Positions 26,010 through 34,615 of a DNA stretch of 64,000 nucleotides are shown in pieces; position 1 is the first letter of the stretch, and each line of letters opens with the position of its first letter. The stretch is from positions 529,011-593,010 of the forward strand of contig LM994625.1 in NCBI GenBank assembly GCA_000752675.2. Direction: 5' to 3'. The position numbers and the translations under genes are program-made. Under the pieces are notes generated by a model. That model was not told the DNA's origin. It did not search any database and saw only the letters and a list, made by a program, of their open reading frames with translations. This stretch comes from a bacterium OL-1. Lineage in GTDB: Bacteria > Actinomycetota > Coriobacteriia > Coriobacteriales > Atopobiaceae.

Positions 26010-26977
26010 ACGGACGGGAGGAGCTTGTGCTCAGGTGCGCCCAGCGGCGCCGCGAGAAGATTGGCACCCTCTCTGACGAGGGATTTGCCGAGCTGTGTCT
26101 GGCCGTGCGCGAGAATCCCGCGGCCTTTGTTGACTCCCCCGAGCAGGCCTCGTTCGCCACGCTCGTTGGCGCGCTGGACGCGTTTCACCGCGCCGGCGCC
26201 GATGACGACCTTCTCGACGACGAGGAGTTCCGCGCGGCACGCGAGCGCAGGTTGCAGACGCTCTCGGCAGCATGCGACCAGGCGCTCTCTCAGGACGGTG
26301 GCTGCCTGGACGCACGGCTCGTGCAGGTGCTTGCCGCAGACCTTGACCCAGATGACAGGCTTGACGCGCTACTCGAGATCGAGACAAAGGCCGACGAGAT
26401 GAACGAGCTTACCCTTGGCTCCACGGGCGATGCCTGGGATGACGTCTTCACGCGGCCAAGGCTGCGCCTGTGGGGCGCCATTGCACGCACCTGTCTTGCC
26501 GGTGGCCGCTACCGCATGGCGCTTGACGTCTCGCGCGGCCTCATGGCAGCATCACCAAAAGACCAGGTGGGCGGCAGGCTCACAGCTGCGCTGGCTCTGG
26601 CACGCCTGGAGGACGAGGCGGGCTTCAACGAGCTTGACGCGCGCCTTGCCGGTCGCGAGAACTCCTGGCTCAATCTGGGGCGCACTATCCTCCTGTACAA
26701 GCTGGGTCGCATGAACGCCGCGCGGCGTGCACTGCGCGGGTACGGCGAGCTCTGCGAGGGGGCGGCGTACGCCCTGCTCAGACCCACGTTTGTAGAGATC
26801 TACCTCCCCGACAGGCCAGAGGTTCCCGCAGGGGGCTTCGAGGAGGCAACGTTTGCCGTCCACGAGGCGGAGCCCATCATTGCAGACGTGCCCGACTTCA
26901 TCGCCTGGGCGGACGCCTTCCCGTGGTTCCACGCTTCTGGCGAGGCATATGCGGAGGAGAACGGCTACGACTGGTAG
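26006..26977 (+). CDS. TPR-like helical repeat protein, paralogue 2
   Basis: A 323-residue soluble protein, start GTG at 26006 overlapping the upstream stop as GTGA. Its middle aligns with paralogue 1: here LARLEDEAGFNELDARL, there AYAKLEDEASLDALAK, and both are preceded by a repeat ending in a dynamic Ala/Leu-rich helix. The C-terminus (IADVPDFIAWADAFPWFHAS) is aromatic and acidic, and resembles C-terminal segments of large TPR proteins. No cofactor motif is visible. It ends 31 bases before tRNA-Glu. Confidence 0.7.
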   Translation: MNGREELVLRCAQRRREKIGTLSDEGFAELCLAVRENPAAFVDSPEQASFATLVGALDAFHRAGADDDLLDDEEFRAARERRLQTLSAACDQALSQDGGCLDARLVQVLAADLDPDDRLDALLEIETKADEMNELTLGSTGDAWDDVFTRPRLRLWGAIARTCLAGGRYRMALDVSRGLMAASPKDQVGGRLTAALALARLEDEAGFNELDARLAGRENSWLNLGRTILLYKLGRMNAARRALRGYGELCEGAAYALLRPTFVEIYLPDRPEVPAGGFEEATFAVHEAEPIIADVPDFIAWADAFPWFHASGEAYAEENGYDW

Positions 26978-27008
26978 AGGCGCGCCGCTCTGATATACTC
27001 TCATCTGC

Positions 27009-27083
27009 GTCCCCATCGTCTAGCGGTCAGGACATCGCCCTTTCAAGGCGACGACACGAGTTCGAGTCTCGTTGGGGGCACCA
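27009..27083 (+). tRNA. tRNA-Glu (anticodon TTC)
   Basis: Complete cloverleaf with encoded CCA. Acceptor GTCCCCA pairs with TGGGGGC (one G-T pair), the anticodon stem/loop CGCCCTTTCAAGGCG gives TTC, and the T arm is ACGAG-TTCGAGT-CTCGT. 75 nt including CCA. Confidence 0.95.
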
Positions 27084-27096
27084 TTGGTACCAGGCT

Positions 27097-27130
27097 GCGG
27101 CCGTTCCTAACCCAGGGGCGGCCGCTTTTT
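27097..27130 (+). terminator. Terminator after tRNA-Glu
   Basis: Stem GCGGCCG/CGGCCGC (27097-27103 with 27119-27125) directly followed by TTTTT, 13 bases past the tRNA CCA end. Confidence 0.8.
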
Positions 27131-27245
27131 CGCAGACAGAACAGACGGCACCGCCCCCGCGAACCGCGCCATCACGCTACTATGGCTGATAAGGTCACGT
27201 GCCCACGAGCGGCGCCGTGCCGCCCGCACCGAAGGGAGCTCGAGC

Positions 27246-27542
27246 ATGTCGGACAAGAAGAAGCGCATCCTCATCGCATGCGGCTCCGGCATTGTCACCT
27301 CGACAATCGCGCGCAAGAAGATCGAAGAGCTTCTCGACGCGCACGGTTACAAGGGCAGCTACGAGATTGCGCAGGTGCCCCTGAGCACGGCACCCGAGAA
27401 GTCGAAGGACTGCGACTTCATGGTGGCAACCGCCATCCATCCCTCCGAGCTGAGCTGCCCGTTTGTCGACGGCACCCCCTACCTCACCGGCACCGGCGAG
27501 AACGCCACTAACGAGCAGATCCTGCACCTCATGGAGCAGTAG
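27246..27542 (+). CDS. PTS IIB protein, galactitol type, orphan
   Basis: A 98-residue cytoplasmic phosphocarrier domain. The phosphorylated Cys12 lies in RILIACGSGIVTSTIARKKI, the canonical P-loop of the galactitol/sorbitol-type IIB fold; the rest follows the four-stranded Rossmann-like pattern (GYKGSYEIAQVPLS, DCDFMVATAIHPSEL). It normally passes phosphate from IIA to a sugar bound by IIC, but neither IIA nor IIC is nearby. It therefore either completes a PTS encoded elsewhere or serves as a phosphorylation relay in regulation. GAAGGGAG precedes the ATG. The genes opposite it encode the split transketolase. Confidence 0.85.
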   Translation: MSDKKKRILIACGSGIVTSTIARKKIEELLDAHGYKGSYEIAQVPLSTAPEKSKDCDFMVATAIHPSELSCPFVDGTPYLTGTGENATNEQILHLMEQ

Positions 27543-27575
27543 GTCCGCGGCTACGCCGCGCGGCGGAGCGCCAAC

Positions 27576-28574
27576 CTACCCCAGCCTGGCAAGCACGGAG
27601 GCCGCAATGCCCTCGGGCGTGAGCCCCGCGCGCTCCAGCAGGCGAGCCTGCTCGTCCGCCTCGGGATAGCCGTCGGGCGCACCCAGGCGCAGCAGCCCAG
27701 GGGTAGCGCCGCGGTCGAGCAGCTCCTCGGCGAGAAGTCCGCCAAGTCCGCCCACCACGCTGTGCTCCTCCACCGTCACGTCAAGCCGCGCGTTGGCGAG
27801 AAGCTCAACAACGTGCTGGTCAAGGGGCTTTATCGTACCCACGGTCACCACGCGGCAGGAAAGCCCCCGCCCACGCAGCAGCTGGGCGGCAGCTAGCGCG
27901 CGAGACGCGATGGAGCCGCAGGTAGCAATCGCAACGTCTGCCATGCGGCCGGGCGCGTCATCCGCAAGTACGCGGCAGAGCCCAAGCTCGAAGTCCCCAC
28001 TGGGAAGCGCAGGGTCGCCCGCGGGCGCCTGCGTGATGCGCACGTAGGCCGGTCGCGGATTGCGCGCGAGCTCCGCAAGCGCACAGGCAAGCTCGGTGTT
28101 GGTCGCCGGTGCCACCACGGTGAGGCCCGGGATAGAGCGCATGCACGCAAGGTCCTCCAGGGCCATGTGGCTGGGGCCAAGGATGCCCGCGTGGTAGCCT
28201 GCGCCGAGCCCAACCAGCACGACCGGCGACTCCATCATTCCCAAGTTGACGCGCACCTGGTCGAGCACGCGAGCCGTGATGAACGGCGCATAGGACGGCG
28301 CAAACACGTGGAAGCCCTCGTTGGCAAGGGCGGATGCAACCTCAACCTGGTTCTGCTCGGCAATACCGCACTGAACAACGGAGCCCGGCAGCTTTGAGCG
28401 CAGCACATCGAGCGCAAGTCGGCGGCCGTAGTCCGAGATAACGGCCATGACCTGCGGGTCATTCTCGGCAATCTTTCCAAGCGCCCGGCCAAAGGCCACG
28501 CGCGAGTCCAGCCGGTCGAACTCGGCCGGGTCTGCGACGACCGCAGACTCCACAGCAACAGCTTCCCTAGACAT
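27576..28574 (-). CDS. Transketolase, C-terminal subunit
   Basis: A 332-residue subunit holding the pyrimidine-binding and C-terminal domains of transketolase. The catalytic Glu that activates thiamine diphosphate is in VVQCGIAEQNQVEVASALA; FAPSYAPFITARVLDQVR and VGLGAGYHAGILGPSHMALED match the family. The C-terminal domain (from about 195) contains VTVEEHSVVGGLGGLL. The start at 28574 follows GGGAGGTGGG and overlaps the upstream gene by 8 bases, so both halves are made together. With the N-terminal half it forms one heteromeric enzyme transferring two-carbon ketol units between sugar phosphates. Confidence 0.92.
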   Translation of the reverse strand: MSREAVAVESAVVADPAEFDRLDSRVAFGRALGKIAENDPQVMAVISDYGRRLALDVLRSKLPGSVVQCGIAEQNQVEVASALANEGFHVFAPSYAPFITARVLDQVRVNLGMMESPVVLVGLGAGYHAGILGPSHMALEDLACMRSIPGLTVVAPATNTELACALAELARNPRPAYVRITQAPAGDPALPSGDFELGLCRVLADDAPGRMADVAIATCGSIASRALAAAQLLRGRGLSCRVVTVGTIKPLDQHVVELLANARLDVTVEEHSVVGGLGGLLAEELLDRGATPGLLRLGAPDGYPEADEQARLLERAGLTPEGIAASVLARLG

Positions 28575-30225
28575 GGCCCACCTCCCGACCAAGCTCCCTG
28601 ACCGCCCGCGCATAGAGCTCGTCGGTCAGCTTGTTGTCGTGCCACTCCACGCAGTTCTCGGCAAACGAGAGGCCCTTCCCCTTGGTGGTGTGGGCAAGCA
28701 CGGCCCGCGGCCGCGTATGGCTTGGCGCAAGCACGCTCCAGAGGGCGCTCACGTCGTGGCCGTCCACCTCGATTGCCTCGAAGCCAAAGGCGCGGAACTT
28801 CTCCGCGAGGCTGCCCGTGTCGAGAATCTGCGCCGTAGGGCCATCGAGCTGCAGCCCGTTGACGTCGACGATAACCGTGAGCGACGCCAACCCCATATGC
28901 CCTGCAAGCGCGGCAGCCTCCCAGACCGAGCCCTCGTTGCATTCGCCATCGCCAAGAAGGCAGAAGACGCGTGAGCCGCTCGCACGCCTGTTTGCGGCAA
29001 TCGCAAGGCCGCACGCATAGCCCAGCCCCATGCCCAGACTGCCACCGGAGGTCTCGATGCCACGAGCGGGGTCTCGCCTGGGGTGCTTGAACAGCACCGC
29101 ATTGGGGCCGAGAAGCCCGCGGTCAATGTCCTCCTGCGAGACCAGGCCCGCATGAAGCAGGGCCGGGTAGAGCGCGAGAGAGGCGTGACCCTTGGAGAGC
29201 ACAAAGCGGTCGCGCTGCTCCCAGGGGGTGCCGTCCGCTCCAGTGCGCATAACGCCCCCGTAGAGCACGGCGAGAATCTCTGCCGCAGAGAGGCTGCCAC
29301 CCAGGTGGAACGGCATGTTTGGGTTAGCGTGCGCAAACTCGACGACGGTCTTGCGAATGTCCAGGGCCAGACCGGAGAGCCGACGCCGTTCAGAGGGGGC
29401 AAGCGCGGGGGCAAGCGCCGTGGGTAGCCAGCCGTCCTGGACCGAGGTCCCAGCCACCTCCTGGCCGGCACGCAGCCAGGTGAGGCCCCACTCGATGACC
29501 GTTGCGTCCGCAAGGCCTATGGTCTGGCGCAGCACCAGCACGGGGTCGTTCTCGCCACATCCCAGCGCCTCCGCGCGTTCCCCTGCCGAAGAGGCGGAGT
29601 AGCGCACCTTCGACCAGGTAATCTTTCGGCCAGAGCAGCGCTCCACGGCGTCGAAAGCCGTCTCACACGAGAAGTCCGCATCTTCCAGGCCCAGGCACTC
29701 CCCCAGGTTCTCCCAGCCCTCCTGGCAGATGACCGGCTTGCCGTCGACAGTGCGAACGCGCAGCAGGTAGAGCACCGGACTGCCCGGCTGTATGCGCAGG
29801 TGCTCGGCAACGTCTGCGGGAGCGGGGATCACGCGCTTCTCGAGGACGTGGGTCACAAAGTCTTTGCCCTGCTCGCGGAGGGACTCGCCAAACGAGAGGG
29901 ACCGCTCGCCTGCGGGATGCGAGAGAGCGCGCTCCGAGACAAAGGTGCCCGAGCCGCGCACCTGGACGAGAAATCCCTCGTCCACGAGCTCGCTGATGGC
30001 GCGGCGCACGGTACCGCGCGAAATGCCAAAGCGGGCCATGAGCTCGTGCTCGGAGGGAATACGTGAACCGGGGGCCCACTCGTGCAGGCCGATCTTCTCG
30101 CGCAGGAGGGCGGCCAGCTGCGAGTACACCGGGGCAGAGCCCGCCTTGCCTGCAGAGCGCTCTGTGGACCTGCTCGCCACCGCCTGTGGCGCGCCCCCAA
30201 ACGCATCCATGCCGTTCTCTGCCAT
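28567..30225 (-). CDS. GntR/UTRA regulator fused to transketolase N-terminal subunit
   Basis: A 552-residue fusion in one uninterrupted frame. Residues about 33-97 are a GntR-type winged HTH (SRIPSEHELMARFGISRGTV). Residues about 110-255 are a UTRA effector domain (PVLYLLRVRTVDGKPVICQE and IEWGLTWLRAG). A 25-residue linker follows. Residues about 281-552 are the thiamine-diphosphate-binding domain of transketolase: FVLSKGHASLALYPALL, GGSLGMGLGYACG and the pyrophosphate motif LLGDGECNEGSVWEA near 424. Normally these are separate proteins. The start at 30225 follows GGGGAGGGG. It overlaps the C-terminal subunit gene. A regulator-enzyme that senses its own pathway is the simplest reading (inference). 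Confidence 0.9.
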   Translation of the reverse strand: MAENGMDAFGGAPQAVASRSTERSAGKAGSAPVYSQLAALLREKIGLHEWAPGSRIPSEHELMARFGISRGTVRRAISELVDEGFLVQVRGSGTFVSERALSHPAGERSLSFGESLREQGKDFVTHVLEKRVIPAPADVAEHLRIQPGSPVLYLLRVRTVDGKPVICQEGWENLGECLGLEDADFSCETAFDAVERCSGRKITWSKVRYSASSAGERAEALGCGENDPVLVLRQTIGLADATVIEWGLTWLRAGQEVAGTSVQDGWLPTALAPALAPSERRRLSGLALDIRKTVVEFAHANPNMPFHLGGSLSAAEILAVLYGGVMRTGADGTPWEQRDRFVLSKGHASLALYPALLHAGLVSQEDIDRGLLGPNAVLFKHPRRDPARGIETSGGSLGMGLGYACGLAIAANRRASGSRVFCLLGDGECNEGSVWEAAALAGHMGLASLTVIVDVNGLQLDGPTAQILDTGSLAEKFRAFGFEAIEVDGHDVSALWSVLAPSHTRPRAVLAHTTKGKGLSFAENCVEWHDNKLTDELYARAVRELGREVGHV

Positions 30226-30282
30226 GCTGCCCCTCCCCCACTCCAAGCGCATCGAAGTTGCGAGACATAGTTGTACACCACT

Positions 30283-30299
30283 TGTCCCTACGTAGGACA
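30283..30299 (-). promoter_or_regulatory. Candidate operator of the GntR-transketolase gene
   Basis: The near-palindrome TGTCCCTACGTAGGACA (one extra C in the left half) lies about 58-74 bases upstream of the fusion gene start, flanked by outer GTTGCG and CGCAAC. GntR/HutC-type regulators bind palindromes of this size, so autoregulation is plausible. Confidence 0.4.
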
Positions 30300-30396
30300 C
30301 GCAACGGGATGTTCTGGGCGCATGCGCCAAAACAACACGCCAGCGGCAGACCGGCGAACCTGTTGGCCAAGACCGCGGCACAGGATTAACAAAGGC

Positions 30397-30481
30397 TGGT
30401 AGGGGCGGTGGGACTCGAACCCACAATCCTTTCGGCGAGGGATTTTAAGTCCCCTGCGTATGCCAATTCCGCCACGCCCCC
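30397..30481 (-). tRNA. tRNA-Leu (anticodon TAA)
   Basis: Class II tRNA on the reverse strand with a long variable arm and encoded CCA. The acceptor GGGGGCG pairs with CGCCCCT (one G-T pair); loop CTTAAAA on a GGGGA/TCCCC stem gives anticodon TAA. 85 nt including CCA. Confidence 0.95.
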
Positions 30482-30498
30482 AGCTTGTCTTGGGAGCC

Positions 30499-31497
30499 CT
30501 ACTCCCCAGACGGCCGAAGCGGTCTCATGGTGGGCTTCCACACCACCGGAGACTCGCGCCCATCTAGCATAGCAGCAGCGACAATGGAAAGGCCAAAGAG
30601 AAGGTCGCTCTCGCTCACCGTAAGGCTCGAGAAGCCCGTCTGGCGCACAAGTTCTGAGACCGCAACGGCACCGCCCAGGATCACGGGAGCGCGCTTGGCC
30701 TGGATTCCCTTGAGCGCGGCACGCTCCTCCTGCGTGAGTGAGGCAAGGCGGCGCTCGAGCTCATCGACCTTCTCGCCAGAGAGCTCGTGAAGGTGCACGT
30801 ACGCAGGGTCATATGGGTCGAGACCGGCGTCGATGGCCACCAGCGTGGTGACCGTGCCGCCCGTGACCACGAGCGTCTTGGGGTCACCAAGGCGACCCCC
30901 TGCCTCTTTAAGCGCCTGCGAGAAGGTCTGTGCGGCGTACTCGTGGGCTTGGGCCAGGTCCTCTGCGGAAGGCGGATCCTCGCGAGAGAGGAAGCGCTCC
31001 GTGAGGCGCCTGCAGCCAACCTGGACCGAGGTGACCCACCCCAGGTCAAGCGTGCCGCCGGAAAGCTCGCCCACGGCCAGCTCGGTCGAGCCGCCGCCGT
31101 TGTCGGCCACCAGGATGCGACGCCCGTCGAAGTCCTGCGCAACGCCCATGAACGTGAGGGCACCCTCAATTTGCCCTGGAATGATAAGAGAATCGAGGCC
31201 AAGCGAGGCAAGCGCCGCACCAAGCTCGGGCGAGTTGGAGGCGTCGCGTGCGGCACTTGTGAGGGTGCAGCACACGGCCTCGGCACCAGACTCGCGCGCC
31301 GAGTTCACATACGCCTTTGCGCAGGCAAAGACGCGCTCCATGGCCTCCTGCGCAAGTTTGCCCGTTCTGTCAACGTCCTGCCCCAAGTTGCAGATATTCG
31401 ACTGCTTGCCCAGTCGCACGACGCGGGACCCCTCGACGTCCGCCACCGCTAGGCGGCAGGTGACCGTGCCAATGTCGATGACTGCAACCCTGCGCAT
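30499..31497 (-). CDS. ppx: Ppx/GppA family phosphatase
   Basis: A 332-residue member of the ASKHA superfamily that hydrolyses polyphosphate ends or converts pppGpp to ppGpp. The first phosphate loop is VAVIDIGTVTCRLAVADVEG at the N-terminus; the second, LVADNGGGSTELAVGEL, lies near residue 130. A catalytic Glu is expected in GQIEGALTF. The C-terminal HD-like domain of long E. coli forms is absent, as in most short Gram-positive Ppx proteins. The ATG overlaps the stop of the division-protein gene by one base (TAATG), a pairing (divIC-ppx) common in actinobacteria. Confidence 0.88.
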   Translation of the reverse strand: MRRVAVIDIGTVTCRLAVADVEGSRVVRLGKQSNICNLGQDVDRTGKLAQEAMERVFACAKAYVNSARESGAEAVCCTLTSAARDASNSPELGAALASLGLDSLIIPGQIEGALTFMGVAQDFDGRRILVADNGGGSTELAVGELSGGTLDLGWVTSVQVGCRRLTERFLSREDPPSAEDLAQAHEYAAQTFSQALKEAGGRLGDPKTLVVTGGTVTTLVAIDAGLDPYDPAYVHLHELSGEKVDELERRLASLTQEERAALKGIQAKRAPVILGGAVAVSELVRQTGFSSLTVSESDLLFGLSIVAAAMLDGRESPVVWKPTMRPLRPSGE

Positions 31498-32333
31498 TAG
31501 TTACCGCTTCCCGAGGTATCCGTGTGGTACTGGAAGATGACGTCTGCGACGTTCACGTACCAGGGGACATCCGCCGAGACGACCGTACCCGTGCCCATGG
31601 GAGTGGCGTCGGCGCTGGTATCCGAGAGGCCCTCGACCACCACGCCCGTCTCACCCTCGCCAACGTAGCCGCGCTCGCGCGCGAGGTCCTGGACACCCTC
31701 TGGTGTCATGAGGGCATCGACCTCGCTGGTGAGTTGGTCGTTGCTCTGAGTGGTGGCGTCGTAGGTGGCCTGGAGGTCAAACCCCGAGCGCCAGGCGGCG
31801 TACAGATTGCATGCGGGGCCATAGAGCATGATCACCGTGACGATAACAACGGTGGCGATGATAACCGGGAGGCGATGCGCGCCCGCAAACTCCTCAGCAC
31901 GCGAGACCGTCGCGGAGGCCGCAGACGTAGCGCCCGACGCGACATCTGCTGCCCTTGAGGCAACATCCGAGACGGCGCTGGGGGCATGTTCAGCAGCACG
32001 CTGCGAGCGGTGCCCGGTGCGAGTGCGCGTGCGGGTGCGGGTAGTACTAGCGGCACCCACAGAGCGGGTCGCGATTGCGCGACTGACGGAGGCGCCGCGG
32101 GAGGCGCGCCGGCGAACTGCGGAAGCCTGGGCGCGACCGGAGCACGAGCGCGTAGCGGTGCCCGTGCCCACGTGGTGACCGGTAGGACCGTCCTCCTCAA
32201 CGCGAACGCCCTCCATCACGGAGGAGAAGGCCGAACGATGGGTTCTACCTGCAGAATAGGTGTAGACCGCCGGTCTTGGCGACACGTCTGTGGAGCCTCT
32301 CAACGCAATTTCTGTGCCCGAATATCTGCTCAT
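31497..32333 (-). CDS. DivIC/FtsB-like septum formation initiator with long basic N-terminus
   Basis: A 278-residue predicted division protein. The first 165 residues are Arg/Thr/Ser/Ala-rich and likely disordered in the cytoplasm, including an alternating TRTRTRTRTGHR tract. One membrane segment follows at about 170-190 (PVIIATVVIVTVIMLYGPA), then a coiled-coil-compatible stretch (ATTQSNDQLTSEVDALMTPE) and LARERGYVGEGE, the typical DivIC/FtsB end. A Ser/Gly tail closes the protein. The ribosome site at 32333 is weak, so a downstream start is possible. Overlap with ppx fits the divIC-ppx gene order seen in actinobacteria. Confidence 0.75.
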   Translation of the reverse strand: MSRYSGTEIALRGSTDVSPRPAVYTYSAGRTHRSAFSSVMEGVRVEEDGPTGHHVGTGTATRSCSGRAQASAVRRRASRGASVSRAIATRSVGAASTTRTRTRTRTGHRSQRAAEHAPSAVSDVASRAADVASGATSAASATVSRAEEFAGAHRLPVIIATVVIVTVIMLYGPACNLYAAWRSGFDLQATYDATTQSNDQLTSEVDALMTPEGVQDLARERGYVGEGETGVVVEGLSDTSADATPMGTGTVVSADVPWYVNVADVIFQYHTDTSGSGN

Positions 32334-32421
32334 GCCGTTGCTTCGTTTCTAGTTTGGTTTGGCGTGACAGCGCGGATGCACCGCGTGTCCCAGTGTATAC
32401 CAGAAGTGCCCGCGGCCAGGC

Positions 32422-34533
32422 TCAGGAGTGGCTCTCCTCTTGCTTCGCACGGTCCCAAAGCTCGTTCAGCTCCGCAGTCGAGAGTGCGTCAAGGTCGCAG
32501 CCCTTCTCACGCGCCAGGTCCTCCATGCGAGACCAGCGGCGACGGAACTTCTCGTTGCTCTGTGCCAGGGCCCCCTCGGCGTCGATGCCCTCCATGCGCG
32601 CTACGTTCACCAGCGAGAAGAGCAGGTCGCCAAACTCGAGCGCGCGGGCCTGTGATCCTGTCGGCTCGCGCTCGAACTCATCGCGCTCCTCGTGCACCTT
32701 GTCCCACACGCCAGAGACGTCATCCCAGTCGAAGCCGACCTTTGCCGCGCGAGCGCTGATCTTTTGGCACTGCATGAGCGCCGGCATAGCGCGCGGCACG
32801 GAGTCGAGAAGCCCGACCTCAGGCTCCCTGGCGCTGGCGCCCGCCGTCTCGCGCTCGCGACGCTTCACGTTGTCCCAGATGCGAGCCACGTCCTCGGGCG
32901 TCTCGGCATCCACGCCACCAAAGACGTGGGGGTGACGGCGCACGAGCTTCTCATCTATGGCTCGGCACACGTCATCGATGGTGAAAGCGCCTTCCTCCGC
33001 AGCCACCTGCGAGTTGAGGACCACCTGGTAGAGCACGTCGCCGAGCTCCTCCGCCATGTGGGAGGCGTCATCTGCGCGCAGGGCCTCGGCAGCCTCGTAG
33101 GCCTCCTCAACCATGTAGCGCACAAGCGACTCGTGCGTCTGCTCGCGGTCCCACGGGCAGCCGTCCTCCTGGCGCAGGCGCCAGACCGTGCGCACGAGCC
33201 GGTCGAACTCGCAGTGCGTTCCGGGAACGCCGGGGCGCGAGAGACTCTCGGCGTCCACGGCGCAAAGGGCGTCCGCGGTCGTAGCGACCTCCGGCCCCGG
33301 CACGGGCGCGGACACGGGGTCCGCTTGGGGCCCGCGGCCGCCCACCCCGACGCCGCCGCCGTTGCGCACTGCTGCGGCGAGCGCCTCGGCGACAATCCCC
33401 GCACCGGTGGAGCCGGGATGCAGCCGACCGTCAGCAAACATGAGGGGGCTTCTCGGCAAGATGCTTGCTCCGTCGACCACCGTCACGTTTTCGTGGCCAC
33501 GGCACGCGCGCTCAATGGCACGGCGCACCCACGAAAGCGACTTGCCATTAGGGATGCCAGCCAGCGTGGCCTCGTCCGCCTCGTCGGCGCGCCAGAGCGG
33601 CGTGAGCACGTAGATGGGCGTGTTGGGGAAGAGCTTGCACAGGCGGTCAAGGTAGGCGGAGGCGTCGCGGCGAATCTCCTTGCCCGAGCCCTCGCAGCCC
33701 CAGTCGTTGGTCCCGTAGGCCACGGTAATTGCCGCAGGCGGCTCCTTGCGCAGCGCCTTTATACCCGTAAGCGTCTTCTGGTCAAAGACGTAACCGCAGA
33801 CGGCCTGGTTCACCAGGTCAAGGCCAAGCTCCGCCGAGAGGAGCGCCGGGTACGAGAGTGAAGGGCACCCCACCACAAAGCCCTGGGTGATGGAGTCGCC
33901 AAGGGCCAGCAGGTAGCCGCGCCGGGGTGCCGGGGCGGCCGTGCCGTTCGAGACAAGGCGTCCCACGGCAACGGACATAATGAGCGGCAGGTAGATGCGA
34001 ACCTCGAGGGGCAGGTGCTCCGGATTGTCGAAGCGCACGGCAATACGACCGTCTCGCACGGCGACGGTATGGGACTGGCCACCCTCCACCACGGCGTCGA
34101 TGCCGTCGATAAGGCCGTCCTCTGCTTGCCCAAGACTGCCCAGGTGCTCCATGACCTCGGAGTAGAGCGGGTGCGCGGGATCCAGGGCAGCCGTCACGTG
34201 GCAGTCAAAGGAGACCTCACTGCCCGTGGTCACAAGCGCCAGGCAAATGCCCGAGGTCGCGCGGGCACGGCGCCCGCGACCAACGGAGTCCAGGTAGCGA
34301 AGCTGTTTCTCGGAGAAGCGGTAGGGCTGCACAAGACCGTCGCCCGCGTCCTCGACGAGAAGGGCGCCACGAAGGTACTCGGTGATGTCACCGGGCAGGG
34401 ATACCTCGGACGGGGCCGCATCCTCGCCGGAATGCGGCGTCATTCTCGTCCCCATGTGCGCAGCCGCAAGCGCCGTGCGTGCCAGCTTGCCAGACTTGAT
34501 GAGCCTTGCCCTATCATCCTTGCTCAAAGCCAT
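32422..34533 (-). CDS. SGNH/GDSL hydrolase fused to MazG nucleotide pyrophosphohydrolase
   Basis: A 703-residue two-enzyme fusion in a single frame. Residues about 45-200 form an N-terminal domain of unclear fold. Residues 205-390 are an SGNH hydrolase: LLALGDSITQGF (nucleophile Ser214), VAYGTNDWG (Asn276) and FADGRLHPG (Asp368/His372) supply the catalytic blocks. A Gly/Pro-rich linker (391-440) leads to a complete MazG from about 443: CPWDREQTHESL, VEEAYEAAEAL (Glu cluster) and AEELGDVLYQVV, with a second MazG unit containing LEFGDLLFSLVN. MazG hydrolyses NTPs and helps control the nucleotide pool. Why it carries an esterase-type domain is unknown. It lies downstream of mfd. Confidence 0.9.
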   Translation of the reverse strand: MALSKDDRARLIKSGKLARTALAAAHMGTRMTPHSGEDAAPSEVSLPGDITEYLRGALLVEDAGDGLVQPYRFSEKQLRYLDSVGRGRRARATSGICLALVTTGSEVSFDCHVTAALDPAHPLYSEVMEHLGSLGQAEDGLIDGIDAVVEGGQSHTVAVRDGRIAVRFDNPEHLPLEVRIYLPLIMSVAVGRLVSNGTAAPAPRRGYLLALGDSITQGFVVGCPSLSYPALLSAELGLDLVNQAVCGYVFDQKTLTGIKALRKEPPAAITVAYGTNDWGCEGSGKEIRRDASAYLDRLCKLFPNTPIYVLTPLWRADEADEATLAGIPNGKSLSWVRRAIERACRGHENVTVVDGASILPRSPLMFADGRLHPGSTGAGIVAEALAAAVRNGGGVGVGGRGPQADPVSAPVPGPEVATTADALCAVDAESLSRPGVPGTHCEFDRLVRTVWRLRQEDGCPWDREQTHESLVRYMVEEAYEAAEALRADDASHMAEELGDVLYQVVLNSQVAAEEGAFTIDDVCRAIDEKLVRRHPHVFGGVDAETPEDVARIWDNVKRRERETAGASAREPEVGLLDSVPRAMPALMQCQKISARAAKVGFDWDDVSGVWDKVHEERDEFEREPTGSQARALEFGDLLFSLVNVARMEGIDAEGALAQSNEKFRRRWSRMEDLAREKGCDLDALSTAELNELWDRAKQEESHS

Positions 34534-34615
34534 GGGGTCGTCCCTCTCCTCGCGTCACGCTGGTTGTCAGCTCTCGTCAGCATAGGGCAAGAGGCGGCAC
34601 GGGGACGGCGAGGCA

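Noticed and set aside
28567..30225. Reading the GntR-UTRA and transketolase parts as two adjacent genes
   Set aside because: There is no stop between them; the frame is open throughout and no internal ribosome site with start was found at the junction.
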